A stretch of 64,000 nucleotides of DNA, from the NCBI RefSeq assembly GCF_000348725.1, contig NC_020813.1, positions 930,001 to 994,000 of the forward strand. Reading direction: 5' to 3'. Source of the DNA: Pseudobdellovibrio exovorus JSS (lineage in GTDB: Bacteria; Bdellovibrionota; Bdellovibrionia; Bdellovibrionales; Bdellovibrionaceae). Shown piece after piece: positions 53,444 to 61,807 of the stretch (position 1 is its first letter; each line of letters starts with the position of its first letter). Made by a program: the position numbers and the translations under genes. The notes under the pieces are model-generated. The model saw only the letters and a program-made list of their open reading frames with translations. It did not search any database and was not told the origin of the DNA.

Positions 53444-53770
53444 ATGGCACAAAACACACAACCAGTAACAGATGCAACTTTCCAAAATGATGTAATGAAC
53501 TCTTCGACTCCGGTCCTTGTCGATTTCTGGGCTGAATGGTGTGGACCTTGCCGTGCTTTAGCTCCAAAACTTGAAGAGATCGCATCTGAAATGGCAGGTC
53601 AGGTTAAAATCGTGAAAATGAACGTAGATGAAAACCCACAAACTCCGGGCCAATTCGGCATCCGCGGTATTCCTGCGATGTTGTTATTCAAAGATGGAAA
53701 ACAGGTGGGTGAGTTAGTTGGAAATCATCCAAAAGAAAACATCACGCAATTCTTAAAAACACACGCGTAG
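53444..53770 (+). CDS. trxA: Thioredoxin
   Basis: A 108-residue thioredoxin with the active site WAEWCGPCR (Cys33, Cys36), the cis-Pro loop RGIPAMLLF and the C-terminal VGNHPKENITQFL. It is a general cytosolic disulphide reductase and could reduce AhpC. AAGGAG precedes the ATG. Strong palindromic terminator downstream. Confidence 0.96.
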   Translation: MAQNTQPVTDATFQNDVMNSSTPVLVDFWAEWCGPCRALAPKLEEIASEMAGQVKIVKMNVDENPQTPGQFGIRGIPAMLLFKDGKQVGELVGNHPKENITQFLKTHA

Positions 53771-53788
53771 TCCTCAAAAAAATAAATA

Positions 53789-53830
53789 GAAAATAAAAAA
53801 GGGAAGCAACTGCTTCCCTTTTTTATTTTC
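53789..53830. terminator. Long bidirectional terminator between trxA and rodA
   Basis: A perfect 20-bp inverted repeat (53789-53808 with 53811-53830) around a two-base centre: GGGAAGCA / TGCTTCCC core flanked by A and T runs. It terminates trxA and the mre-mrd operon from the two sides. Confidence 0.92.
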
Positions 53831-53846
53831 TTTAGTCTTTTAGAAA

Positions 53847-54974
53847 TTAGAAAAGATAACGTCTATAGGCCACACTCGAAACAAGTCCCAAGCCTGTCAT
53901 CGTGGTCAGCATTCCGGAGCCTCCATAACTGAGTAGAGGTAAAGGAACGCCGACAATAGGTAATAAACCGATCACCATGCCGATATTAACGAACATATGC
54001 CAAAAGATATAAGCTGTGACCCCCACGGTAATGAGGGCGCCAAACTTATCCCTCGCTTGATGGGCAATCTCGAAACATATTTTAAATAGGAAGGCGAAGG
54101 TTATCAGAACGAGGAAGCTTCCAATAAATCCCCATTCTTCGGATAGAACGGCAAAGATAAAGTCTGTGTGGCGTTCAGGTAAAAACTCTAACTGAGATTG
54201 AGTTCCCATACGGAACCCTTTACCTAGAAACTTTCCTGATCCCACAGCAATTTTAGATTGAATAGAGTTATAACCTTTTCCTTGAGGATCTAGATCCGGT
54301 GAAATGAACGTGATCACACGATTCTTTTGATACTCTTTCAGGCCGTAGTTCCATGCCAGAGGTAAAGCAATGATGGCCGCCATAAAGATGGAAACCAAGA
54401 TGCTCTTGCGAATTTTAACAAAGAAAAGCATCGTTCCCCCAATGAACATCAAGGTCATGGCGGTTCCTAGATCGGGCTGTTTCACAGTTAAACCAAATGG
54501 CAAAAGAATCAAGAAAGCGGGGAATGCGATTTCTCGAAGTCCCATACCTTTTCCTTGAGAGTTGTAATGAACAAGAATCTTAGCCAAGACCAGAATCAGA
54601 CAGAGCTTCATCGTTTCAGAAGGTTGATAACGGAAGAAGTGAAGATCAATCCAGCGCTGACCACCCAAGACAACTTTACCTTTAACGTCAGTATAGATCA
54701 GGGCAGCGATATTAACCGCGTACATCAGCCAAATTAGGCGATTGATCCATAGGTAGTCAAAGAAGGTGAGGATAAAGAAAATTGTCCAGCCTCCAACAAG
54801 CCATACAATCTGTTGGATAAAAAGAGACTCCACACTGACTGAGTTAGGTCCGTGTGTGGCACTATATAAATTAAACAATCCGATAACGTTTAAACAGAAG
54901 ATAAGAAGTATAAGGCGAATATCAATTCTGCTTAGAAAATTTCTTTCATTTACATGAAGACCACGTAGACCCAT
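53847..54974 (-). CDS. mrdB: Rod-shape peptidoglycan glycosyltransferase RodA
   Basis: A 375-residue SEDS-family protein with about ten membrane helices. Motifs: FNLYSATHG at the start, the loop GGQRWIDLHFFRYQPSE, and PLPLLSYGGSGMLTTMTGLGLV at the end, which is the SEDS signature. RodA polymerises glycan during elongation with PBP2, whose gene ends two bases upstream. It is the last gene of mreC-mreD-mrdA-mrdB. Confidence 0.94.
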   Translation of the reverse strand: MGLRGLHVNERNFLSRIDIRLILLIFCLNVIGLFNLYSATHGPNSVSVESLFIQQIVWLVGGWTIFFILTFFDYLWINRLIWLMYAVNIAALIYTDVKGKVVLGGQRWIDLHFFRYQPSETMKLCLILVLAKILVHYNSQGKGMGLREIAFPAFLILLPFGLTVKQPDLGTAMTLMFIGGTMLFFVKIRKSILVSIFMAAIIALPLAWNYGLKEYQKNRVITFISPDLDPQGKGYNSIQSKIAVGSGKFLGKGFRMGTQSQLEFLPERHTDFIFAVLSEEWGFIGSFLVLITFAFLFKICFEIAHQARDKFGALITVGVTAYIFWHMFVNIGMVIGLLPIVGVPLPLLSYGGSGMLTTMTGLGLVSSVAYRRYLF

Positions 54975-54976
54975 AA

Positions 54977-56950
54977 TTAGTCCCCGCTACTTTCTGTTGG
55001 AACATGAACGCGTTTGTCGCCTTTTTTCAGGGCATTGGCGATCACATCAGGATGGTACTTTTGAAAATAAGCTTCAATCACATCACGAACGATTGGGGCG
55101 GCACCTGGATTACCATGACAGCTATGCTGAGCAAGTACGGCAACAATAACTTCTGGTTTGTCCCATGGAGCCCATGCGACGTACCAACCATGATGGCGCA
55201 TATGAATGGGGCGGCTTTCACAGCTTTTATAAATTTGATCGGCCGAGAAACTCATAACCTGAGCTGTTCCTGTTTTTCCTGCCATTTGCACACCAGGAAT
55301 TTTCAAACTTCTTGCTGTTCCACGGGTACCATTCGCCACACGGCGCATACCTTCTTTAACCACATCAAAGGTTTCACGATCAATTTTGTATCCATTCGGC
55401 TGCTGTAGAGTCACATCACGCAAGATCTCTGGCGAATTTTCGACAAGGACATTCCCATCATGGTCCACAACTTTTTTGATAATGAAAGGTTTTACAACTT
55501 TTCCGTCCGTCGCAATCGTGTTGTAAGCAATAGCTAACTGTAGAGGAGTCACTGTCACATAACCCTGTCCAATCGCCATGGTTAGGTTTTCACCAGGTTG
55601 CCAGTCTTCACCCCGAATTGATTTTTTCCATGCAGAGCTAGGAAGGCGGCCCGCGGCTTCGCGTTCCATTTCGATTTGCGTGCGGGAACCTAATCCAAGC
55701 AAGCTGATGTAGTTATACATTTTATCAACGCCCAATTTAATACCAAGCTGATAGAAGAAAACGTTACTACTTCTTTCAATTGCATCATAGACATTGATGT
55801 GGCCTTCACCATTTTTATTATGATTATGGTACCAGCGATTACCAAAGTACATACGACCCGGAGCAAATATGACGGTTTTATCTGTAATGACTTTTTCTTG
55901 AAGCGCAGCCAGTGCCACTAGGGGTTTAAATGTAGAGCCGGGCCAGAAGTGATCTTGGATAACTTTGTTGCGTAGTGGTTTGAAAGGATCACTGGTCAAT
56001 TTATTCCAAACACGCGCAGGAATCTCTGTTGCGAAGTAGTTAGGGTCAAAAGAAGGTGAGTTAAGCCACGCAAGGATTTCTCCGTTAGATCTCATGGCCA
56101 CAAGAGCCCCGATACGTTTCAAATCAGTGAATGATTTGTAAGCGGCTTCTTGAATGTCGCGATCAATCGTCAAGTAGGCACTATTTCCGTGTACAGGATC
56201 TAAATCGATGATTTGCTGACCATAAATATTAGGGATTTCAGTAATTGTTTTTCTGCCGTGAGCATCGACTTGGATAAAGCTGACGCCATCTTGTCCGCGG
56301 ATTTTTTCTTCAAGATTTTCCTCAAGACCGCTTTTACCGACGATATCACCTTGTTCAAAAAACAAAGAGCCTTTGTACTTTTCGTTGAGTTTGGAAATTT
56401 CATTGCGTGAGATCTCACCCACGTAACCAAAAAGCTGTGCTCCATTTTCACGTAAAGGGTAATGGCGGATAATAGATTCACGAATCTCAAGGCCCGGTGT
56501 ATCTAGGCGGATACGTTTTAATCTGAAAACCTCTTCACGTGATAAGTTATCTTTTAAACGGATGGTTGCAAACGGACCATTGATACGTCTGTTACGTTTA
56601 AAGCGTTCGATAATTTTTTCAGGTTCAATATCTAAAATAGGACCGACTACGCCAGCAAGTTCTTTTAGATTTTCTACGTATTGAGGTGAAATAATCACTT
56701 CGAAACCGGGTAGGTTTTCGACAAGAGCTTTTCCGTCACGATCTAAAATCAAACCTCGCGGAGCCGAGATTTTATTCTGTTTGATACGATTATTTTCCGA
56801 GAACTGTCTAAGACGATTCCCTTGGAAAATTTGAAGCCATGCTAACCACATCATATAGATCAGAAGGATAGCTACAACAAAGATACCCATAGTGCGATAG
56901 CGACTCTGGAACTCCTTTGCCTCATCGGGATTACTGATATATTCACTCAT
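54977..56950 (-). CDS. mrdA: Penicillin-binding protein 2 (elongation transpeptidase)
   Basis: About 657 residues. One N-terminal helix (about 22-43), a pedestal domain (NRIKQNKISAPRGLILDRDG), then the transpeptidase domain with catalytic Ser in WPGSTFKPLVAL (SxxK), SSN in ERSSNVFFYQLG and KTGTAQV. It crosslinks peptidoglycan for elongation with RodA. I set the start at ATG 56950 because AGGAGG lies eight bases upstream; the longer frame to 57019 runs through mreD. It overlaps mreD by eight bases. Confidence 0.94.
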   Translation of the reverse strand: MSEYISNPDEAKEFQSRYRTMGIFVVAILLIYMMWLAWLQIFQGNRLRQFSENNRIKQNKISAPRGLILDRDGKALVENLPGFEVIISPQYVENLKELAGVVGPILDIEPEKIIERFKRNRRINGPFATIRLKDNLSREEVFRLKRIRLDTPGLEIRESIIRHYPLRENGAQLFGYVGEISRNEISKLNEKYKGSLFFEQGDIVGKSGLEENLEEKIRGQDGVSFIQVDAHGRKTITEIPNIYGQQIIDLDPVHGNSAYLTIDRDIQEAAYKSFTDLKRIGALVAMRSNGEILAWLNSPSFDPNYFATEIPARVWNKLTSDPFKPLRNKVIQDHFWPGSTFKPLVALAALQEKVITDKTVIFAPGRMYFGNRWYHNHNKNGEGHINVYDAIERSSNVFFYQLGIKLGVDKMYNYISLLGLGSRTQIEMEREAAGRLPSSAWKKSIRGEDWQPGENLTMAIGQGYVTVTPLQLAIAYNTIATDGKVVKPFIIKKVVDHDGNVLVENSPEILRDVTLQQPNGYKIDRETFDVVKEGMRRVANGTRGTARSLKIPGVQMAGKTGTAQVMSFSADQIYKSCESRPIHMRHHGWYVAWAPWDKPEVIVAVLAQHSCHGNPGAAPIVRDVIEAYFQKYHPDVIANALKKGDKRVHVPTESSGD

Positions 56951-57503
56951 GTGAAGATACCTCCTGATGAGGTTGAGATGATTTTTGCCACTCGTCTTGA
57001 TCCAGTAATGCCTTATCAAAAGAAGTTAGCGCAAAATACAGAGGGTAGCTGAAAATAAAGTTGATTAGGATTTGTAACAGTCTATCTGCAAACATAAAGG
57101 TGGTGGGTGTGATTTCAAGCAAGTCAGATAGGAAGTAGTAGCTGACTTCGAAGATCATGCTTCCCATTAAAGAGATCGTAATAAAAGCGAAAGCCCCGCT
57201 CAGTTGAATACGATCCTTAACAAACCAAATCGCAGTGAAAGTAATCAGTAGAGTTGTCCACAACATCTTAAGAGGAATCTCAGAGAAGTTAGTGAGGCAA
57301 TAGGCTAGGAAGTAAATGTAGAAAATCGTGAAAACAGGTTTCCACTTCATCGAGATAAAGAAAATAATAATCAGCCATATTTGTGGTGAAGGCAGAAAGG
57401 TGATGATGTTAGGCCAAAAGCTCATTTGAAAGCCGCAGCTTAAAAAGAAAAGCAGCGTGAAGGCTAGAACCTTAAAGCAAAAACGCAAGCGTGTATTACT
57501 CAT
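56943..57503 (-). CDS. mreD: Rod-shape-determining protein MreD
   Basis: A 186-residue integral membrane protein with about five or six helices, the usual MreD length. Sequence is poorly conserved in this family; the identification rests on topology, size and position between mreC and the PBP2 gene, with overlaps of eight bases on each side. It is a membrane part of the elongasome. Confidence 0.85.
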   Translation of the reverse strand: MSNTRLRFCFKVLAFTLLFFLSCGFQMSFWPNIITFLPSPQIWLIIIFFISMKWKPVFTIFYIYFLAYCLTNFSEIPLKMLWTTLLITFTAIWFVKDRIQLSGAFAFITISLMGSMIFEVSYYFLSDLLEITPTTFMFADRLLQILINFIFSYPLYFALTSFDKALLDQDEWQKSSQPHQEVSSHE

Positions 57504-58389
57504 TTGTCGTTCTACTTTCTACTGGAGCTACGATTGCGGCACTTGCTTTTTGGTCATCTTTTAAAAAGTTTTCAAGCGCTGCTGATTTTACAATGAAGAC
57601 TTCTTCCACTTTGTTCGAGTCCACAACGGGCTTCACTTCAATTTGCAAGGATGTATTTTTTGTTTTGCGTTCAACATTGGTGATGACACCTAATGGGAAG
57701 CCTTTAGGGAAGATGTTATCTAGTCCACCCGTAACAATAAGGTCACCATCTTTAACGTCTTCTGTGCGCTCTACGTATTGTAAAATACAAGTGTCTTTAG
57801 TTTTGCCTTCAATAAGGCCATGGGCGCGAGTTCTTTGAATCAAGGCATCCACTACAGAATAGCGGTCGGTGATGAGCATGACGTGAGCAGTTCTTGAAGA
57901 TGGTTGGAAAATGTGACCCACAGCCCCAGAAACTGTCAACACAGCCTGTCCGGCTTTTAAGCCATGGTCAGTCCCTTTATTGATGGTGATTGTATTGTGG
58001 TCAGTGACTAAGTTTCGCCCTATCACCTGAGCCGGGATAAGCTCCATCTTTGTATTGTTTTGAAAATCAAGAAGAGTGCGTAATCTTTCCAGCTCATTTT
58101 GGTTTTCTGTGAAAAGGTTAAGGCGGGCTTTTAACTCGTCATTTTCCTTCTTCAAAGATTGATTATCCGTCTTAACATTGATGATGTTGATGTATTCGGC
58201 AGTTGTCGCACGTACGCCCTCACTCAAATTGAAAAATAGACTTTGTACGCTCTGAGCCAAAAAGGTGAAGGGCTGTGAAAACCAGCTATCCTGAATTGTC
58301 TTTTGCTCCATGTTGATGGAAATCAATGGCAACGAGATAATGGCCAGCAGAATCAATGCTTTTTTGAAATTAAAGTTTAAAAAATTCAA
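57496..58389 (-). CDS. mreC: Rod-shape-determining protein MreC
   Basis: 297 residues. One N-terminal membrane helix (about 11-25), a coiled coil (about 65-105, TDNQSLKKENDELKARLNLF), then the beta-barrel domain with LIPAQVIGRN, DHNTITINKG, VSGAVGHIFQ and DGDLIVTGGLDNIFPKG. MreC links MreB to the PBP2-RodA synthase. It heads the operon; mreB is not next to it, unlike the order in many Proteobacteria. Confidence 0.92.
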   Translation of the reverse strand: MNFLNFNFKKALILLAIISLPLISINMEQKTIQDSWFSQPFTFLAQSVQSLFFNLSEGVRATTAEYINIINVKTDNQSLKKENDELKARLNLFTENQNELERLRTLLDFQNNTKMELIPAQVIGRNLVTDHNTITINKGTDHGLKAGQAVLTVSGAVGHIFQPSSRTAHVMLITDRYSVVDALIQRTRAHGLIEGKTKDTCILQYVERTEDVKDGDLIVTGGLDNIFPKGFPLGVITNVERKTKNTSLQIEVKPVVDSNKVEEVFIVKSAALENFLKDDQKASAAIVAPVESRTTNE

Positions 58390-58534
58390 GTATAACCTCT
58401 GAACCTAAAAAGATAGCAAATCGCATCTAATTTTCAAGCTTACAGCGGAAGATTTTTTATTTTATTTTTTCTTGTAAATGCCTGAATTTCGTGAGGTGAT
58501 ATTGACCTGAAAAGTTAAGAAATCGGAGTGTATA

Positions 58535-60052
58535 ATGAAAAACAGTCATCAAATGTCTGTCAGTGCAAAGATTAAAAAAGGCTTAAGTGACAAAGGTGTC
58601 ACTGTAAGAAGTGTTGTTGCGGTTCTAATTTTCGGGATGATCGTTCTTGTCTTTATCCTATCTGGACGTCACCAAGGTGGCAGTATGTCTATGGGAGCAG
58701 CTGCGGAAGTAAACGGAGAGCTTATTTCTATTAAAGAATTCCAAGAAGAGGAAGAGCGCCTTGCGCAGTACTACTCTCAGCTTTTTGGTGGCCAGTTGGA
58801 TTCAGACATGCAAAGAACTATGCTACGTGGTGAAGTCATGAACACCTTAGTCAGCAAGTCATTGGCAGCTCAAGCTGCTGAAAAGTCTGGCATTTACGCA
58901 ACTGATGCTGAAGTTCGCTACATGATCGTTGAGGAATTACCATATTTCAAAACAGATGGGGTTTTTCAAGCGGACACGTATCGTGCGGTATTGCAGTCAA
59001 ATCGTCTAACGACATCTGAATTTGAAGGCAGAATAAGACAAGATATCAAAAATCAAAGATCAAGACAGTTATTTGAATCGTCTTTGACGGTCTCTGAACT
59101 GCAAAAAGAGATTGAAAAAGAATTAAGATCTTCAAAAATTAATTTGGAATATGCTCAATTAAGTTCAGTTGAGTACGCAAAAGCTCATCCAGTGACAGAC
59201 GCTGAATTGCAAAAAGCACTGGCAACTGAAGACTTCCTTAAAAAAGTGGAAGAAAACTACAAAGTGAACGAAAGCAGCTATGAAACGCCAGCACAGGTAA
59301 GAGCGTCTCACATCCTCATTGCGATGGCTGGTAATGAAGCTGCGGCTTTAGAAAAAGCGAAGCAAGCTTTGAAGCGTCTTGAAAAAGAAAGTTTTGAAAA
59401 AGTAGCAGCACAAGTCAGTGAAGATCCAGGTTCAAAAGTGAAAAACGGTGACTTGGGATATTTCTCTAAAGGTCAGATGGTAAAAGAGTTTGAAGATGCA
59501 GCTTTTTCACTTCCTGTTGGAAAATTGTCTGACATCGTTAAAACTCAATTCGGTTTCCATATCATCAAAGTGACAGACAAAAAAGAAGCGCGTAAAGACT
59601 CTTTTGAATCTGTGAAAAACGCATTGGCTCGTAAGCTTTTGGCTGATGAAAGATATCTTACTTTTGTAAAAGGTGTTGAAGCTGAATTAGCTGCTGGTCG
59701 TCCAGAAGTAGCTGTGGCTCAGTTATCACAGGCAAAAGTAGCATGGAAAGAGACTGGTCTGTTTGATATTGGTGCGGAAGTAGCTCCAGGTATGAACTCA
59801 GCTCAGGCGATCAAATTGGGGTTAGAGCTATCTTCACAACAGCCAGTGGCGAAGCGCCTTATTCGTGAGGGTGATGTTCAGTTCCTTGTGAAATTAAAAG
59901 GGAATAAGTTTGTGAATACAGAATTAAAGCCTGAAGAAGAAAGCGTCTTGGAAAGACAAAAAGCCATGGAAGCGTATGCTGGATGGGTGGATGCTTTCCG
60001 TAAAACAGCTAAGGTTGAAACGAATTCATTCTTAATTAATCCGCCTCAATAA
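58535..60052 (+). CDS. Membrane-anchored parvulin foldase (PpiD/SurA-like)
   Basis: 505 residues. An N-terminal transmembrane helix (about 27-45, VVAVLIFGMIVLVFIL) anchors the protein, followed by a SurA-N-like chaperone domain (about 55-170, EVNGELISIKEFQEEEERL). A parvulin domain (about 255-350) has VRASHILIAM, SEDPGSKVKNGDLGYFSKGQM and FGFHIIKVTDK. It is a periplasmic chaperone for exported proteins. One parvulin domain and about 100 fewer residues than E. coli PpiD (623). Confidence 0.88.
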   Translation: MKNSHQMSVSAKIKKGLSDKGVTVRSVVAVLIFGMIVLVFILSGRHQGGSMSMGAAAEVNGELISIKEFQEEEERLAQYYSQLFGGQLDSDMQRTMLRGEVMNTLVSKSLAAQAAEKSGIYATDAEVRYMIVEELPYFKTDGVFQADTYRAVLQSNRLTTSEFEGRIRQDIKNQRSRQLFESSLTVSELQKEIEKELRSSKINLEYAQLSSVEYAKAHPVTDAELQKALATEDFLKKVEENYKVNESSYETPAQVRASHILIAMAGNEAAALEKAKQALKRLEKESFEKVAAQVSEDPGSKVKNGDLGYFSKGQMVKEFEDAAFSLPVGKLSDIVKTQFGFHIIKVTDKKEARKDSFESVKNALARKLLADERYLTFVKGVEAELAAGRPEVAVAQLSQAKVAWKETGLFDIGAEVAPGMNSAQAIKLGLELSSQQPVAKRLIREGDVQFLVKLKGNKFVNTELKPEEESVLERQKAMEAYAGWVDAFRKTAKVETNSFLINPPQ

Positions 60053-60062
60053 AAATAATAGA

Positions 60063-60479
60063 CTATTTTTTTAGTAAATGATCCGCATTAAAGGCCTCTG
60101 GAAAGAGGTCTTTAAATTTGTAGTTCTTTTCAGAGCCATCCAAGTTAACCAATGTCACATCTGTTTCGGGTGAACCGAACTCGGCGATCACTTGACGGCA
60201 GAAACCACATGGTGGCCATGGCTCTTTTTCATCGCTGGCAACAAAAACAGCTTCGATTTTAGTTTCAGAGACTTTGTTTTCGCTGAAGGCTTTGAAGATA
60301 GCGACTCGTTCAGCGCAAACAGTTCCTCCGTAAGAAGCATTTTCGATATTACAGCCAGAGTAATACTTACCATTTGTCAGTAGGATGCTAGAGCCGATTC
60401 TTTTTTGAGAGTAAGGTGAGTGTGAAAAGAGTAGGGCTTCTTTTGCCAGAGTTTTAAGTTTGTCTTTTAAAGAATTCAT
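60063..60479 (-). CDS. cdd: Cytidine deaminase
   Basis: 138 residues, the small tetrameric type. Zinc and catalytic motifs: CNIENASYGGTVCAERVAIF (Cys-Ala-Glu) and PPCGFCRQVIAEF (Cys-x-x-Cys). It converts cytidine and deoxycytidine to uridine forms in nucleoside salvage, fitting a life on prey nucleotides. It overlaps maf by 26 bases on the same strand. Confidence 0.94.
   Translation of the reverse strand: MNSLKDKLKTLAKEALLFSHSPYSQKRIGSSILLTNGKYYSGCNIENASYGGTVCAERVAIFKAFSENKVSETKIEAVFVASDEKEPWPPCGFCRQVIAEFGSPETDVTLVNLDGSEKNYKFKDLFPEAFNADHLLKK
60090..60113 (+). terminator. Possible terminator of the foldase gene inside cdd
   Basis: AAAGGCCTCT / AGAGGTCTTT pair (one G-U) around a GGAA loop, with only short T runs after it. 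It lies 38 bases past the foldase stop, within the 3' end of convergent cdd. Confidence 0.35.
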
Positions 60480-61074
60480 AGCCTATCTCCTTAAGTCGGT
60501 TCGACAACCATATCATAGGTATACCTTGTATGGCACTAAAGTCGTCGCAATCAATACGTTCGAATAAAATAATCCCCTGTTTTTCTATACGATAGCTTCC
60601 GGCACAGTCGTAGGGGAGGTCGCTCAATAGGTAGTTCTGGAGTTCGTCGGCACTGAGTTGTTTCATCTTCAAGCGGGTGACGTGATTAAGATGCCAGACT
60701 TGATGAGCTGCCATCAGTGTGATCGCCGTAATAAGATTATGCTCTTTACCATTCAGTAAGCTCAGTTGCTGTAAGGCCACTTCATGGGTCATCGGTTTAT
60801 TGAGGATCTTTCCTTGAAAATCCAATAGCTGATCTCCGGCTATAATAAGAGATTCCGAAGAGGTCATGGGCAAGGAAGGTATTTGTGAAAAGACTTTTTG
60901 CGCTTTAGCTTTTGAAAGTCCTTCCGCTACAAACAGAGGTGAAGCGCCTTGGCTGAGAAGAGTTTGCGTCAGAGATTCTTCATCGACATGAGGGGGGTGG
61001 CAGGTGAAAGTCAGACCTGTTTTTCCAAGAAGTTCTTGGCGGTAAATAGAAGAGCTAGCCAGTATGATATTCAT
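60454..61074 (-). CDS. maf: Maf-family nucleotide pyrophosphatase
   Basis: 206 residues. The Maf fold is recognisable from the start NIILASSSIYRQELLGKTG (usually SxSPRR.ELL, here SSSIYRQELL), HVDEESL, IIAGDQLLDFQGKILNKP with the catalytic Asp, and YDCAGSYRIEKQG. Maf proteins hydrolyse non-canonical or modified NTPs. Loss of the SPRR Pro-Arg is atypical, so the substrate range may differ. It overlaps cdd by 26 bases. Confidence 0.88.
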   Translation of the reverse strand: MNIILASSSIYRQELLGKTGLTFTCHPPHVDEESLTQTLLSQGASPLFVAEGLSKAKAQKVFSQIPSLPMTSSESLIIAGDQLLDFQGKILNKPMTHEVALQQLSLLNGKEHNLITAITLMAAHQVWHLNHVTRLKMKQLSADELQNYLLSDLPYDCAGSYRIEKQGIILFERIDCDDFSAIQGIPMIWLSNRLKEIGYEFFKRQT

Positions 61075-61204
61075 GGAGCTCAGTTTAACGGAAGAGAATG
61101 TAAAAAGCTTGCTTAAAACAGATTCATAAATGCTGGTGTAAATGCCTAATAAATAGACTTTAATTTTGCTCAGATCAAAATTATCTTATCTAGAGCTCTG
61201 CAAA

Positions 61205-61219
61205 TGAAAATAATTATCA
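61205..61219 (+). promoter_or_regulatory. Fur box upstream of the Fur gene
   Basis: TGAAAATAATTATCA matches the 7-1-7 Fur inverted repeat TGATAATNATTATCA at every defined position but one. TTCTATTATCATTTT directly after it looks like an extra half-site. It lies about 80 bases before the ATG of the Fur-family gene, so autoregulation is likely. Confidence 0.72.
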
Positions 61220-61301
61220 TTTCTATTATCATTTTATTGTCATTTCGATTGGGGCCAAGTAGAACTGTTCATCGCCCAAAAGGCCAAAACAGAGGTAAAC
61301 T

Positions 61302-61793
61302 ATGCTGCCAAGGCAGAATGATCAGGACATCGTTAGAAAGCAAGAGCGTTACAAAGAAGAGGACTTCAAAAAGATCATCCGTTCGATGGGTTTGAAGATC
61401 ACCGATCAAAGACTTTTAATCATTAACTGTTTACATGACTCTGAGGCTAAATCTGGCGAGCGCCATGTGACCGCTCAGGAGCTTTTTGAAAAAGTCTCTA
61501 AGAAAGATAGCAATATTGGTTTTGCGACGGTGTATCGCTTCCTACGTGATTTGGCGAACAAAGGCTTCGTAACTGAAGTTCGTATGGGCGGGCAATCTTC
61601 CCGCTACGAGCTGACAACCAAAGAGCATCACGATCACTTAACGTGCACTAAATGCGGTAAGATTTGTGAATTCGAGAATAAAAAAATCGAAAAGCTACAA
61701 GTTCAAGTTGCCGAGTATTTTGGCTTTGTTTTGACGAACCACATTCTTGAGCTTTATGGAATATGTCCATCTTGTCAGGCTAAGGGAGAATGA
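61302..61793 (+). CDS. fur: Fur-family metal-responsive repressor
   Basis: 163 residues. A winged-helix domain (about 20-100, GLKITDQRLLIINCLHDSE, FATVYRFLRDLANKGFV) is followed by the dimer/metal domain with HHDHLTCTKCGKICEF and the second CxxC in YGICPSCQ, the structural zinc site. The HxHxxC pattern fits Fur more than Zur or PerR, and the Fur box in its promoter agrees. GAGG precedes the ATG. uvrA starts 14 bases after the stop. Confidence 0.9.
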   Translation: MLPRQNDQDIVRKQERYKEEDFKKIIRSMGLKITDQRLLIINCLHDSEAKSGERHVTAQELFEKVSKKDSNIGFATVYRFLRDLANKGFVTEVRMGGQSSRYELTTKEHHDHLTCTKCGKICEFENKKIEKLQVQVAEYFGFVLTNHILELYGICPSCQAKGE

Positions 61794-61807
61794 TTTAGTC
61801 TGTATAA

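Noticed and set aside
56951-57019. Upstream extension of the PBP2 frame
   Set aside because: It lies inside mreD; AGGAGG sits just before the ATG at 56950.
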